Shown: positions 28,720 through 37,534 of the stretch, in pieces | How positions within the stretch are numbered: the stretch's first letter is position 1 | Layout: each line of letters begins with the position of its first letter | Source: Arenicellales bacterium | Lineage (GTDB): Bacteria; Pseudomonadota; Gammaproteobacteria; Arenicellales; JAJDZL01 | NCBI GenBank assembly: GCA_958295885.1 | Contig: OY282380.1 | Span: 1,488,001 to 1,552,000 of the forward strand | Direction: 5' to 3' | DNA length: 64,000 bases | The notes under the pieces: model-generated | Database searches by the model: none | What the model was told of the DNA's origin: nothing | The model's input: the letters and a program-made list of their open reading frames with translations, nothing else | Translations under genes and position numbers: made by a program

Positions 28720-30540
28720 ATGTCAAATGAGCTCAACCCACTAAGCCCACCTGCGGAGTTTTCGGATTCGAGAAAAGGTGCATCGACGCCTTTTTCCAAA
28801 CAATTCGTAAGGCTGTCGAAGCAGGAGCATATTCAGTTGAAGTATGATGTGAACCGTTGGCGGGGCCTTGCTCAACAATGGAAAGACAAATGTTACCATT
28901 TGGAGCAATCCCAGCAGGAGCATGAAACCCGAAAGTATTTGAAGCTGCTGGAGAAGCATCGCCGGCAGAGTGAGGAATTGGAGCGAACAAAGGCGCGGGT
29001 ATTGCAGTTGGAGAAACAAGTCTATGGTCGTAAAACTGAGAAAAAGCCGGTCAAAAAAAGCGAGGCTTTGGAACCTGCGTCGGCTGCGCCGAAGAAAAAG
29101 CGCGGCGCACAGCGCGGCAGCAAGGGTCATGGACGCACGCCTCGAGAGAAATTGGCGCGTGAAGTTGAAACCTTGGATGTTGCGCCTGAAGATCAGGTGT
29201 GCGATTTCTGTGGCGCGGCCTATGCGCCGATGTCGAACACCGACAACTCGGAGATTCTGGAATATTTTACGAAGGCGTATTTTCGCGAGATCCGGCGGAA
29301 AAAATATGCAAAGACCTGCAACTGCCGTCAAACTCCGGCCGTGGTGACAGCCAAGCCGGCGCCGCGGGTCATTGCCAAGGGACTGCTGGGGGTGTCGGTG
29401 TGGGTTGAGATTTTGCTGAGCAAGTATTCGTACAGTCGTTCGACCTGCAATCTGCTGCGCCAGATGCGTGATCAGGGCCTGGCGATCTCACAAGGTACGG
29501 TGACTGACGGTTTGAAGAAGATGGTGCCGTTGTTCGAGCCGCTGTTGGATCAGTTGATGCAGCGGCAGATGGAAGATTCGGTATTTCACTGTGACGAGAC
29601 CGGCTGGAAGGTCTATGAGAAGATGGAGGGGAAAATCGGCAATCGGTGGTATCTGTGGGTGTTTGAGAGCGCTTCATCGGTGATCTACCGCATTGAGCCG
29701 ACGCGTAGCGGTGATGTTCCGATCAAGCACTTCAGTTCACTGTCTGAGAAGCTCAAGGAAGTGTTTGTCATTTGTGACCGTTACAGTGGTTACAAACGAT
29801 TGGCGAAGGTCAATGCGGCGATCATACTGGCCTTTTGCTGGGTTCATATGCGGCGGGATTATCTCGAAGCTGCGGTGCAGTACCCGCAACTGGAGCGGTG
29901 GATGTTCGAGTGGCGGGAGCGCATTGGCGAGATCTATCACCTCAATGCGCGTCGTCTGGAGCATTTCGATGAGTCGAGGCCGTTGGCTCAGCAAAGCGAA
30001 TCATTCATGCGCCAACAGCAGCGGCTTGAGCGCTCGGTCGAGCAGATGGAGCGGACTTTGAAGTATGAATTGTCGGCAGAACAGATGCATCCGGCCCAAC
30101 TCAAGGTGCTGAGCAGTCTGCAGAATCACTGGTCGGGGCTGATGGTGTTTTTAAAACATCCCCAGGTTGCGCTTGATAATAACTCTGGGGAACGCAAGCT
30201 GCGCAACCCAGCGATGCTGCGCAAGAACTGCCGCGGCTCGGGCAGTCACTGGAGCGCTTCGCTGGCAGCACAGATGTTCTCAATCATTCAGAGCGTGCTT
30301 TTGTGGGATCTCAATCCCCAGCGATGGCTGTATGAATATCTCAGCGCCTGCGCCGCCAATGGCGGACAGGCGCCTGAGGATCTTGAGGCTTTCATTCCCT
30401 GGCGGATGAGCGAGGCTCGACGGGCTGAGATGTCGCAGCCACCGGCTGCAGTCAGCCAGCGCAGTTCTCTGATCTCAAAGTGCGAGGCAGCGGTATCAAC
30501 GCAACGCGGCTGTCTTTCAACCGTCTCACAGCCGCCATGA
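28720..30540 (+). CDS. IS66-family transposase (intact, 606 aa)
   Basis: A DDE transposase. Residues 1-100 are charged and probably coiled-coil (leader HTH/leucine-zipper type). A basic stretch and zinc-finger segment follow (QVCDFCGAAY; KTCNCRQ). The catalytic core has HCDETGWKVYEK, VICDRYSGYKRL and the Glu in NNSGERKLRNPAMLRKNCRG. Length is about 80-100 residues above common TnpC, mostly a Pro/Ser-rich C-tail. ATG 28720 lies 88 bp inside the element end. The stop overlaps the DUF4338 start. Confidence 0.92.
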   Translation: MSNELNPLSPPAEFSDSRKGASTPFSKQFVRLSKQEHIQLKYDVNRWRGLAQQWKDKCYHLEQSQQEHETRKYLKLLEKHRRQSEELERTKARVLQLEKQVYGRKTEKKPVKKSEALEPASAAPKKKRGAQRGSKGHGRTPREKLAREVETLDVAPEDQVCDFCGAAYAPMSNTDNSEILEYFTKAYFREIRRKKYAKTCNCRQTPAVVTAKPAPRVIAKGLLGVSVWVEILLSKYSYSRSTCNLLRQMRDQGLAISQGTVTDGLKKMVPLFEPLLDQLMQRQMEDSVFHCDETGWKVYEKMEGKIGNRWYLWVFESASSVIYRIEPTRSGDVPIKHFSSLSEKLKEVFVICDRYSGYKRLAKVNAAIILAFCWVHMRRDYLEAAVQYPQLERWMFEWRERIGEIYHLNARRLEHFDESRPLAQQSESFMRQQQRLERSVEQMERTLKYELSAEQMHPAQLKVLSSLQNHWSGLMVFLKHPQVALDNNSGERKLRNPAMLRKNCRGSGSHWSASLAAQMFSIIQSVLLWDLNPQRWLYEYLSACAANGGQAPEDLEAFIPWRMSEARRAEMSQPPAAVSQRSSLISKCEAAVSTQRGCLSTVSQPP

Positions 30541-31388
30541 CTCGATATTGCGGACGCGACTTCAGTTGCAAGGAGCTGGAGCGCATTCGCAAACTGATTG
30601 CCGCCCATCCTGACAGTTCCAGAACCCGGCTGTCGCAGCAGGTCTGTGAGCTGCTGGATTGGAAAAAGCCCGATGGAGGACTCAAACAGATGTCGTGCCG
30701 GGTGGCGATGCTGCGCATGCATCGAAATCAGCTGATTGTGTTGCCGCCGCCTCGTCGCCAACCTACCAGGGCGGTCATCCGCTTCACCGACAGCACTGCG
30801 CCGCAGACACCGATCCGTGCGCCGCTGCATGAGTTGTCAACACCCCAGCTGCGGCGGGTGTCAACCCCCGCTGATTCACGTCTTTGGAACGAATACATTG
30901 AACGCTATCATTATCTTGGATACAAACCCCTGCCCGGCGCTCAGCAGCGTTATTTCGCTGCCATAGACCGCCAGATTGTCGCCGCCTTCGGCTTCGGTGC
31001 CGCAGCCTGGAAAACCGCACCCCGGGATGACTTCATCGGCTGGAATCGGGAGCGCAGAGAAGCCAATCTGGCGCTGATCGTGAACAATGCAAGATTCCTC
31101 ATTCTGCCCTGGATCAACTGCCCCAATCTTGCCTCGCATCTGCTTGCAAGGCTCGCCCGGGAACTGCCGCAGCAGTGGTACGATCGTTACCGGATTCGAC
31201 CGGTGCTACTTGAGACTTTCGTTGAACAGCGCTTTTTGGGCACATGCTACCGGGCTGCGAACTGGATCAATGTCGGTCAAACGAAAGGACTCGGCAAATG
31301 CGCTGCCTCCGCCAAGCCAACATTGCCGATCAAGGATATCTGGCTGTACCCGCTGTGCCGGGACTTCAGGAAAATTCTCAACAGTTGA
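30537..31388 (+). CDS. DUF4338 protein related to Druantia DruA, IS66 passenger
   Basis: A 283-residue DUF4338 protein. The N-terminus MTRYCGRDFSCKELERIRKL with SRTRLSQQVCELLDW is the usual winged-helix-like start. The core holds RYHYLGYKPLPGAQQRYFAA, GWNRERREANLALIVNNARF and RPVLLETFVEQRFLGTCYRA, ending in NWINVGQTKG. ATG 30537 overlaps the transposase stop (ATGA), so it is translationally coupled and lies inside the element ends. DruA is a component of the Druantia anti-phage system, but solitary DUF4338 genes also ride on mobile elements. Here a role in transposition is more likely than defence. Confidence 0.88.
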   Translation: MTRYCGRDFSCKELERIRKLIAAHPDSSRTRLSQQVCELLDWKKPDGGLKQMSCRVAMLRMHRNQLIVLPPPRRQPTRAVIRFTDSTAPQTPIRAPLHELSTPQLRRVSTPADSRLWNEYIERYHYLGYKPLPGAQQRYFAAIDRQIVAAFGFGAAAWKTAPRDDFIGWNRERREANLALIVNNARFLILPWINCPNLASHLLARLARELPQQWYDRYRIRPVLLETFVEQRFLGTCYRAANWINVGQTKGLGKCAASAKPTLPIKDIWLYPLCRDFRKILNS

Positions 31389-31734
31389 TTCCTCTCGGCC
31401 TATGGGCTTGGCCGAATATTTACACAGAATTAGGTGAATACAAAACATATCTTATTGATAATATATGGTTTTATAATAATTTACAGACTGACTTCGGATG
31501 CCCGGTGAGGTGCTTTTTGCCGATTGGGGTAGAATTGGCTGAAAAACTGGCAGAATGCTCGGAAAAACGCAGAAAACAGCGTTATTTTGGGGTAATAAAT
31601 ATTTCCGCCCCTTGATTTACTCAATCAAATCATACAGTTTCTAACAGCGCAGCTGCCTCACTATTGGCGGCAACGATCCACAAACTAAAACAATTTGAGC
31701 CCATTACAAATTACGAAAAGATTCAATCTATTTA

Positions 31735-32017
31735 ATGATAAAGTCTACAAAAGGTAAGTTGATTTTATCTGTATTAGATGACCACCCGCAAAAAGGCTTT
31801 CCAGTAGAAATTTTCGATATTGCAAAAAGAAAGATTACCATGCTGAATTCTGTATATTCTTTGGACGATCCTTCGCGTAATTCCTGGAAACCGACTTGGG
31901 AAGTTGAAAGGAGACCGAAAGGGTCAATACTCTATTCGTATTAACAATCAGTGGAGAATTTGTTTCTTATGGACAGATCAAGGTCCAGCGAATGTTGAAA
32001 TCATTGATTACCACTAA
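31735..32017 (+). pseudogene. higB: HigB/GraT-family toxin, +1 frameshift (locus 2)
   Basis: The first 44 codons ([37 protein letters not shown]) match a GraT/HigB toxin. After GAT an extra C near 31868 breaks the frame. Removing it gives [34 protein letters not shown] and NVEIIDYH, ending at TAA 32015-32017: a complete toxin of about 94 residues. So a single inserted base kills the toxin. The antitoxin directly downstream is intact. Confidence 0.85.
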
Positions 32018-32021
32018 AATT

Positions 32022-32318
32022 ATGATTATGACTATGCTAAAGCAACCCTGTCACCCTGGTGAAATATTGATGATGGAATTTCTTGAACCACTTGAGATGA
32101 GCGCATTTGAACTTGCAAGACATATCGGCGTGCCGCATACCCATATTGAGCGACTTGTTAAAGAAACATCCCCCATGACGGTTGATACCGCTTTGCGTCT
32201 TTCTCGCTTTTTTGGATCAACACCGCAATTTTGGCTCAATTTGCAGATCAATTATGATGTTGCGAAAGCGAACACCGACGTTAGTAACATTCAGCCTCTG
32301 GAAAAAATTGCCATCTAG
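32022..32318 (+). CDS. higA: HigA/GraA-family antitoxin (locus 2), orphaned
   Basis: A 98-residue HigA-type protein with PCHPGEILMMEFLEPLEMSA, then the HTH segment AFELARHIGVPHTHIERLVK and FFGSTPQFWLNLQINYDVAKA. Several in-frame ATGs (31992, 32022, 32028, 32034) are possible starts; 32022 is chosen because it lies just after the toxin stop at 32017. The cognate toxin gene is frameshifted, so the antitoxin is now unpaired but may still act as a repressor or buffer related toxins. Confidence 0.88.
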   Translation: MIMTMLKQPCHPGEILMMEFLEPLEMSAFELARHIGVPHTHIERLVKETSPMTVDTALRLSRFFGSTPQFWLNLQINYDVAKANTDVSNIQPLEKIAI

Positions 32319-32760
32319 ATTGACAGGATACACAAGCTTCTAATCCTGCTGCATATTCGTTCTGCTCAATCTGATAGCAGCTGAGGTTTAATTCGGTTGT
32401 CTGCCGACCGAAACGGTTGCGTTATGTATCGATTTTCAGTAGATTTGTAGTCTGTTTTCCAGGTTGGCTTATATGACGAGTTGAACATTCCAGGTTGACA
32501 ATGCTTGTGCACACAAGTAGTTGCGTAGAAAAGATGTCACAATTTAACCCAAGTTCCGCACTTTTCTCGTCCAATCAAGCATATTAGAAATACTAGTTAG
32601 AAGATATTTTTAATATATTAATCTTTCTAGAAATTTTACTCTAAATAATTACAAGTTATATTAGTTTATTAGTAGTATCTTTGCTTTTGTTACTCCAATA
32701 ATCATATGTTGTTACATGTACAGTGTATCTGCCCCAAATCATCCGTTCCAATCCTCTATA
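32319..32760. other. A+T-rich stretch, no gene seen
   Basis: About 440 bp between orphan HigA and the IS1634-type fragment. No frame with recognisable features, no RNA gene. The right part near 32560-32700 is very A+T-rich. Confidence 0.4.
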
Positions 32761-32790
32761 ATGACCCCATTGGCAATTCACTTCATGAGC

Positions 32791-33006
32791 ATGTTCATCA
32801 AAGCCGTAGTTTCCCACACCAACAAAAAAGGACAGCCCCAATATGCCTACCAACTGGTGCAGGGCATCCGCACCCCAGACAACAAAGTCCGACACAAACT
32901 GCTTCTCAGCCTCGGCACCAAATGGTCGCTTCCTAAACAACAGTGGCCGATTCTGGTGGAACGAATCGAAGACATCTTAAGCGGGCAGAACAGCCTGTTC
33001 GAAAAC
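32791..33006 (+). pseudogene. IS1634-family transposase N-terminal fragment (second type)
   Basis: MFIKAVVSHTNKKGQPQYAY, then LGTKWSLPKQQWPILVERIE and DILSGQNSLF match the start of IS1634-family transposases with the KQQWP block. After about 72 codons the sequence switches at 33006/33007 to an IS1182-like transposase, so this is one half of a recombination junction. It differs from the transposase at 21978-23688. Confidence 0.65.
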
Positions 33007-34009
33007 CACCTGTCTGCGAGATTCCATGGTGCCGCAGCTGTTCGAGCAAACGCCAGAGCTGGTCGAACGTTGCCAGCTGTTTACTGCCGACCGCGGCTTT
33101 GAATGCTCGCAGCTCAAGGCCAGCTTGTATGATGAGTATGAGATTCGTCCGCTGATTGACTACAAAATGATGTGGCGACAGGAAAAACAGGATCAGCACT
33201 ACGATCCGAATGTGCCCATCACGCGCCTGCTCAACGACGGCGTTCGAACCGACAACATCGTGTATGACGAGCGCAGCCAAGTGTATTTTGTGTGTCCTGA
33301 AACCCAACAACAGCGGGCGATGCGTTCTGTGGATTCGAAAAAGATCGAAAGACCTTGAAGTGCCGATGTCCGGCTGCGTTCTATGGACTGAACTGCAAGG
33401 GCTATCAGGAATGTCACCAGCAGCACGGCGGACAGGTCTCCGACTACAGCCGCGTGGTGCGCGTCAAGCTTGACAAGGACCGTCGGCATCTTCACCCCTA
33501 CGCCGCGTCACACCGTCACCAGGCAGAATGGCTACAATCAGCGCACCTCGTTGGAGCGTATTTTTTCTCGACTCGACCAAGGCTACCGTTTCGAGCGACA
33601 CTACATACGCGGAAAGATGAAAATGCAAACCCGCGTCAACATTGGCATGGCCATCATGATGGCGCTGGTGCTGGCTCATTATCGGGCAGACCGCAAACAT
33701 CAGATGTGCTCACTGGTTAAAACCTGGCACCTGCCCAAATCAGCCTAGCCGCCGGAACGGAAAAGGGTCGCCGCCCATGACGACGCGGCGAGGCCATGGC
33801 GCGCCTGAAATCCGAAAAATAACTGCTGCCGCCTGTTTTTGCCAGCTGCTCAAAAGCATTCGCGTCGGTTAGTTTGCAATTGACCCGGCAAATGCTTGGA
33901 AATTCGTAAAATAAGCCGTCAAATGAACGATTGTGAGAGATTCAGAACGTGTTTTTTTATTTCAGTCAACTCCAAATTGTCGTGAAAACCTCTACAGCGC
34001 GACTGCCTC
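33007..34009 (+). mobile_element. IS1182-like element 3, 3' half, with degenerate transposase
   Basis: Begins in the middle of the transposase (CLRDSMVPQLFEQTPEL, FTADRGFEC, LKASLYDEYEIRPLIDYKMM). Frameshifts near 33330 and 33475 break it; it then continues with NQRTSLERIFSRLDQGYRFE and ends at 33748 (KTWHLPKSA). The 3' flank runs to a terminal repeat whose reverse complement is GAGGCAGTCGCGCTGTAG (ending 34009). This end pairs with the 5' end repeat at 31659 and defines the family's terminal inverted repeats. Confidence 0.75.
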
Positions 34010-34091
34010 TCAAAATTCGATCGTTGAATTTATAAATTATTACATATAAAATTTAGTGGATAAACTACTAATCATTAATAGATGATAAACG

Positions 34092-34415
34092 ATGAATTAC
34101 AGATGTTATGTTTGGGGAAAGGATTCTGACTGGGAAGCAATATGCACCGACCTTGACATTGCGGTGCAAGGAAGATCTTTTGATGATACCAAAAGTCTTT
34201 TGAATGAAGCTATAACCAATTTTCTTACAGATGTTGAATCCTTGCCTACAGACGACCGCCAGCGATTATTGAATCGCCGTTCACCATTACTGTTGCGTAT
34301 GAAACTACGCCTCAAATATCTTTTATTTATAGTACGAAGATTAATTCAAGAAATTATTCGCGTGAAACAACAGGGTAACTTATTTTCTACGTCTGTATAT
34401 GGCAGTAATACGTGA
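34092..34415 (+). CDS. hicB: HicB-like antitoxin
   Basis: A 107-residue protein whose first 70 residues match the HicB partial RNase H-like fold: MNYRCYVWGKDSDWEAICTD, LDIAVQGRSFDDTKSLLNEA. The typical CxDLDIAxQG core is present. The C-terminal 35 residues are hydrophobic and basic (LRMKLRLKYLLFIVRRLI), unlike the usual DNA-binding tail, and could anchor it to the membrane. Its stop overlaps the hicA GTG (GTGA), giving the reversed hicB-hicA order. Confidence 0.75.
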   Translation: MNYRCYVWGKDSDWEAICTDLDIAVQGRSFDDTKSLLNEAITNFLTDVESLPTDDRQRLLNRRSPLLLRMKLRLKYLLFIVRRLIQEIIRVKQQGNLFSTSVYGSNT

Positions 34416-34659
34416 CTTATGGTAAAGTAAGGAAAAATTTTAGAAAATAACGGTTTTACATTAAAGAGACACAAATCTGGAAGTCATCGAAGGTACACAG
34501 GGGAAGTCAGTGGGCAAACTCAACATGTTACTCTTGCATATGCTAGAGAAAGTGAAGATGTAAAACCAGGTACGCTTGCGGCCATAATTCGACAATCTGG
34601 TCTAGAAACTATTCCGATAAAATTTCCAAATCAGTCAATAAATTTCAAATTGACTTGAC
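34412..34659 (+). pseudogene. hicA: HicA toxin, frameshifted at an A-tract
   Basis: GTG 34412 gives TYGKVRK; then five A residues at 34433-34437 appear to hold one too many. From 34437 the +1 frame gives ILENNGFTLKRHKSGSHRRY, TGEVSGQTQHVTLAYA and VKPGTLAAIIRQSGL, the dsRNA-binding-like HicA fold with its catalytic His in GSHRRY, ending at TGA 34657-34659. So the mRNase toxin is complete apart from one base. The homopolymer makes slippage, or a sequencing error, worth excluding. Confidence 0.8.
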
Positions 34660-35134
34660 TTCCAATTACTTTGGCAAGTCGTTCTGGAGTAGTATCAATC
34701 TTTATTTTTTCCTGAAGTTCCTTTCTGTTGGGTTAATACTTATGTGATTTGAGTTCGACCACCGGAAGGGAATATTCGGGCAGTTTATTGTATTGTTTCT
34801 GTTTCATTTCTAAGCTTGTTTTATTACCCTAAATCTTTTGGCGTTGCTCTTGCGGCACGAATGATTTGAGTATTCCAACTTCTGGTCATTATGTCTGTCT
34901 CGTCAATTATCTCGTCAAACAACGAAAAATTATCCCTAAAATCCTTGAATGCAGAATAGTTGCGTATTCTGCCTTTTTTAGTAATTTCGCCTTCATCATT
35001 GATCGTTAGAGTTGTCTTTTGCTTATCGGTAATCTGGCATGTAAGTAAAGATACATCGTCAAATTTAGAAACATCCTCGGTTTTAAAAATGTAAAAGTGA
35101 ATGTTATCTTCATCAAAAACCGCAACCCATACAT
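34660..35134. other. No gene seen
   Basis: About 475 bp of A+T-rich DNA between hicA and the IS1595 remnant. Short frames only; no recognisable motif or RNA. Confidence 0.4.
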
Positions 35135-35284
35135 AGCAAATTCGTCTATAAATCTGTACAAGTGTTTTTTGCTGATCTTGTGAAATGTCTCTTTATGAGA
35201 TCTCTTTAACATAGTCCAGAAGGATTCAATTCCATTAATATGGGCTTGTTCATTCACATACTCAGCAACACTATGCTTTACATA
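35135..35284 (-). pseudogene. IS1595 (ISXO2-like) transposase remnant, C-terminal part
   Basis: The minus strand encodes VKHSVAEYVNEQAHINGIES followed by FWTMLKRSHKETFHKISKKH and LYRFIDEFA, the characteristic C-terminal block of ISXO2-like transposases (HTNGIESFWxLLKR, KHLxRYxNEF). The flanking residues on both sides of the frame do not match the family. It complements the N-terminal/central remnant at 17180-17602, which is in opposite orientation. Confidence 0.75.
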
Positions 35285-36180
35285 TAGCCGCCGGCGCAGC
35301 GTGACCTCGGCATTGATGTCACCGAGCACCTTGCAGTGCGGTCTGCGATGATGGCGGTGCATCGGCGTCGAACGCCGCAGCTCATGCAATGTCATTCACT
35401 TAAGGTAAATTTTCCATTGACATTAGAGCACGCACTAACCCTTGTGGAAAAGTGCCTCATTTTTTTGAAATCATCCACCGGCTGCAACTGAATCAACTGA
35501 CTCTTTCGGTCAACCGCGGTTCCACTTGCCAATCGGCTGTTTTGGGTATCTCTCAAAGGGGCGGCTCGGACGTTGTCGGTGGCTGTCAGGACGAATGCTG
35601 TTGAGCATGTTTTATTGGTATGGCTCAAATCTGACTGCCAATTCTTGACCTTTCCATCAGACTGCTGACTCGAACACTGAATTTTCTTTAGCAATTGCCT
35701 CACGAACAAGCCAAAGGGCTGCCAGAAGGCGATTTAGGGAGTTTCTCCGTACTTTTGCGTTCCGGGCAGTGAAGATGAGTCGCCTGAATTTCTTGCCTCA
35801 TCTTTTTTTCAAACCCTTTTTCGACCTCGTCATTCAGAAATTGGGTAAATTGTCTCGCATGACTTTGTGAAATGTGGCAACTTCAGAGCCCAATTGCGAA
35901 TCCTCTGAATACACGGAACTACATCAAAATTGGCAAATTTGCAAGAACTTGATGCAAATTCGGCAATTTAATATTTGTATGTTGATTTTACTTTTGGATA
36001 TTTCTATAAATTCAATAACTTAAGAATCTTGGTTGGGGAAGCATATTTTCACATTCATCAACCGTTATCACAATATAATTTCCATCTCTTTACTTTTCAG
36101 ATATCATTCAAATTATTGTTCCTGCAAGACTTGGGCAAGGAGTCAACCGCAAAACAGCCTGACCTGAAACCTGAACATCA
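35285..36180. other. Decayed stretch before miaB
   Basis: About 900 bp. A 105-codon minus-strand frame (35392-35709) is open but has no recognisable features and unusual composition, so it is not called. No tRNA or clear repeat was seen. The miaB promoter presumably lies in the last 200 bp, which are A+T-rich. Confidence 0.4.
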
Positions 36181-37533
36181 ATGACCAAAAATCTATACAT
36201 CAAGACTTTCGGCTGCCAGATGAACGAATATGATTCCTCTCGGCTCGTCGAATCGTTGGTCGCCTCTCACGGCTACAAATCTACATCAACACCGGAAAAC
36301 GCAAGTCTGCTGCTGTTGAACACCTGCTCGGTTCGCGAGAAGGCGCAAGAGAAAGTTTTTTCTCAATTGGGACGCTGGCGAAAATGGAAAATGGACAACC
36401 CGGAGCTGATGATCGGTGTCGGTGGGTGCGTTGCCAGCCAGGAAGGAGAATCGATCCTAAAACGAGCGCCTTATGTTGACTTTGTGTTCGGGCCCCAAAC
36501 CTATCACAGGGTCGGGGACATGGTTCAGCAGTCCATCAATTCTCGACGGCCCAGTATTGACATCACATTCCCGGAGATTGAAAAATTTGATTGTCTGCCG
36601 CCGCGCAGAGTCGACGGGCCTCGCGCTTTTGTTTCCATAATGGAAGGCTGCAGCAAATACTGCAGCTTTTGCGTCGTGCCGTACACGCGTGGAGAAGAGT
36701 ACAGTCGTTCCTTTGACAGCGTCATCACGGAGATCTACGAACTAGCTGAACAGGGCGTGCGAGAAATCACGTTATTGGGGCAGAATGTCAATGCGTACCG
36801 CACCGTGGACTATCTGGGACGATTGGTTGATTTTGCAACACTTCTAAAGTATGTCAAGGAAATCGACGGAATTGGGCGAATCCGCTACACAACCTCTCAC
36901 CCTCTTGAATTTACCGACGCCCTAGCCAAAGCTCATCAGGAAATTCCAAGTTTGGCGCAACATGTGCATCTTCCGGTACAAAGTGGCTCCAATGAGGTTT
37001 TGGCTCGCATGAAGCGCCGCTATACTCGGGAAAATTATCTTGACATCATTGCCAATCTTCGCAGTCACTGTCCTGAAATTTCAATTTCATCCGACTTCAT
37101 CGTTGGATTTCCGGGAGAAACAGAGTCCGATTTTCAAGACACTTTGGATTTAATTGATGAAGTTGGCTTTGATCACTCTTTTAGTTTTTTGTACAGTCCC
37201 AGACCCGGCACACCGGCTGCAGAATACAAAGACGATGCGCCGGTCACAGAAAAAAAACGCCGATTGAGCGTATTGCAGAATCGAATCAGCACTCATGCTT
37301 CACAAATTAGCGCGTCCATGCTCAACAGCACTCAGAATGTGTTGGTTGAAGGAGTGTCAAAACGGCGTCCAAACGAAATATGCGGTCGAACTGAAAACAA
37401 CCGAGTCGTTAATTTTGAAGGAAGTAAAAAATACATCGGACAATTTGTTGATGTTCGAATTACAATGAATATGCCGAATTCACTACGAGGAATGATCATA
37501 AACTCCAACTCGCAGGAGCTGCAGATTAACTGA
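36181..37533 (+). CDS. miaB: tRNA-2-methylthio-N6-dimethylallyladenosine synthase
   Basis: A radical-SAM methylthiotransferase that adds a methylthio group to i6A37 of tRNAs reading UNN codons. The UPF0004 domain cysteines are C12, C49 and C83, which bind the auxiliary 4Fe-4S cluster. The radical-SAM cluster cysteines are C157, C161 and C164 ([17 protein letters not shown]). A TRAM domain closes the 450-residue protein. The ATG at 36181 gives the standard start [18 protein letters not shown]. It begins the miaB-ybeZ-ybeY-corC-lnt operon; ybeZ follows after 1 bp. Confidence 0.97.
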   Translation: MTKNLYIKTFGCQMNEYDSSRLVESLVASHGYKSTSTPENASLLLLNTCSVREKAQEKVFSQLGRWRKWKMDNPELMIGVGGCVASQEGESILKRAPYVDFVFGPQTYHRVGDMVQQSINSRRPSIDITFPEIEKFDCLPPRRVDGPRAFVSIMEGCSKYCSFCVVPYTRGEEYSRSFDSVITEIYELAEQGVREITLLGQNVNAYRTVDYLGRLVDFATLLKYVKEIDGIGRIRYTTSHPLEFTDALAKAHQEIPSLAQHVHLPVQSGSNEVLARMKRRYTRENYLDIIANLRSHCPEISISSDFIVGFPGETESDFQDTLDLIDEVGFDHSFSFLYSPRPGTPAAEYKDDAPVTEKKRRLSVLQNRISTHASQISASMLNSTQNVLVEGVSKRRPNEICGRTENNRVVNFEGSKKYIGQFVDVRITMNMPNSLRGMIINSNSQELQIN

Positions 37534-37534
37534 A

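Larger units (their letters stand above)
28632..31423 (+). mobile_element. Complete IS66-family element carrying a DUF4338 (DruA-like) gene, 2792 bp
   Basis: The left end GTAAATATTCGGCCAACC and the right end, reverse-complemented GTAAATATTCGGCCAAGC, are terminal inverted repeats starting GTAA. A perfect 8-bp duplication ACAGAATT flanks it (28624-28631 and 31424-31431). It contains exactly two genes, a 606-residue transposase and a DUF4338 protein, overlapping by ATGA. It inserted into the leader of an IS1182-like element. Both genes are intact, so this may be an active transposon. Confidence 0.9.
27197..31659 (-). mobile_element. IS1182-like element 1, interrupted by IS66-DruA and lacking its 3' end
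   Basis: Reading on the minus strand, the 5' end with terminal repeat GAGGCAGCTGCGCTGTTAG is at 31659. The leader continues to 31424, is interrupted by the IS66 element at 28632-31423, and resumes at 28631 into the transposase. The 3' end is cut at 27197 by the 119-bp element. Comparison with the copy at 33007-34009 shows that about 100 codons' worth or less of coding tail plus 260 bp of 3' flank are missing. Confidence 0.75.

Noticed and set aside
35392-35709. 105-codon minus-strand frame
   Set aside because: No recognisable domain; lies in decayed DNA next to IS remnants.
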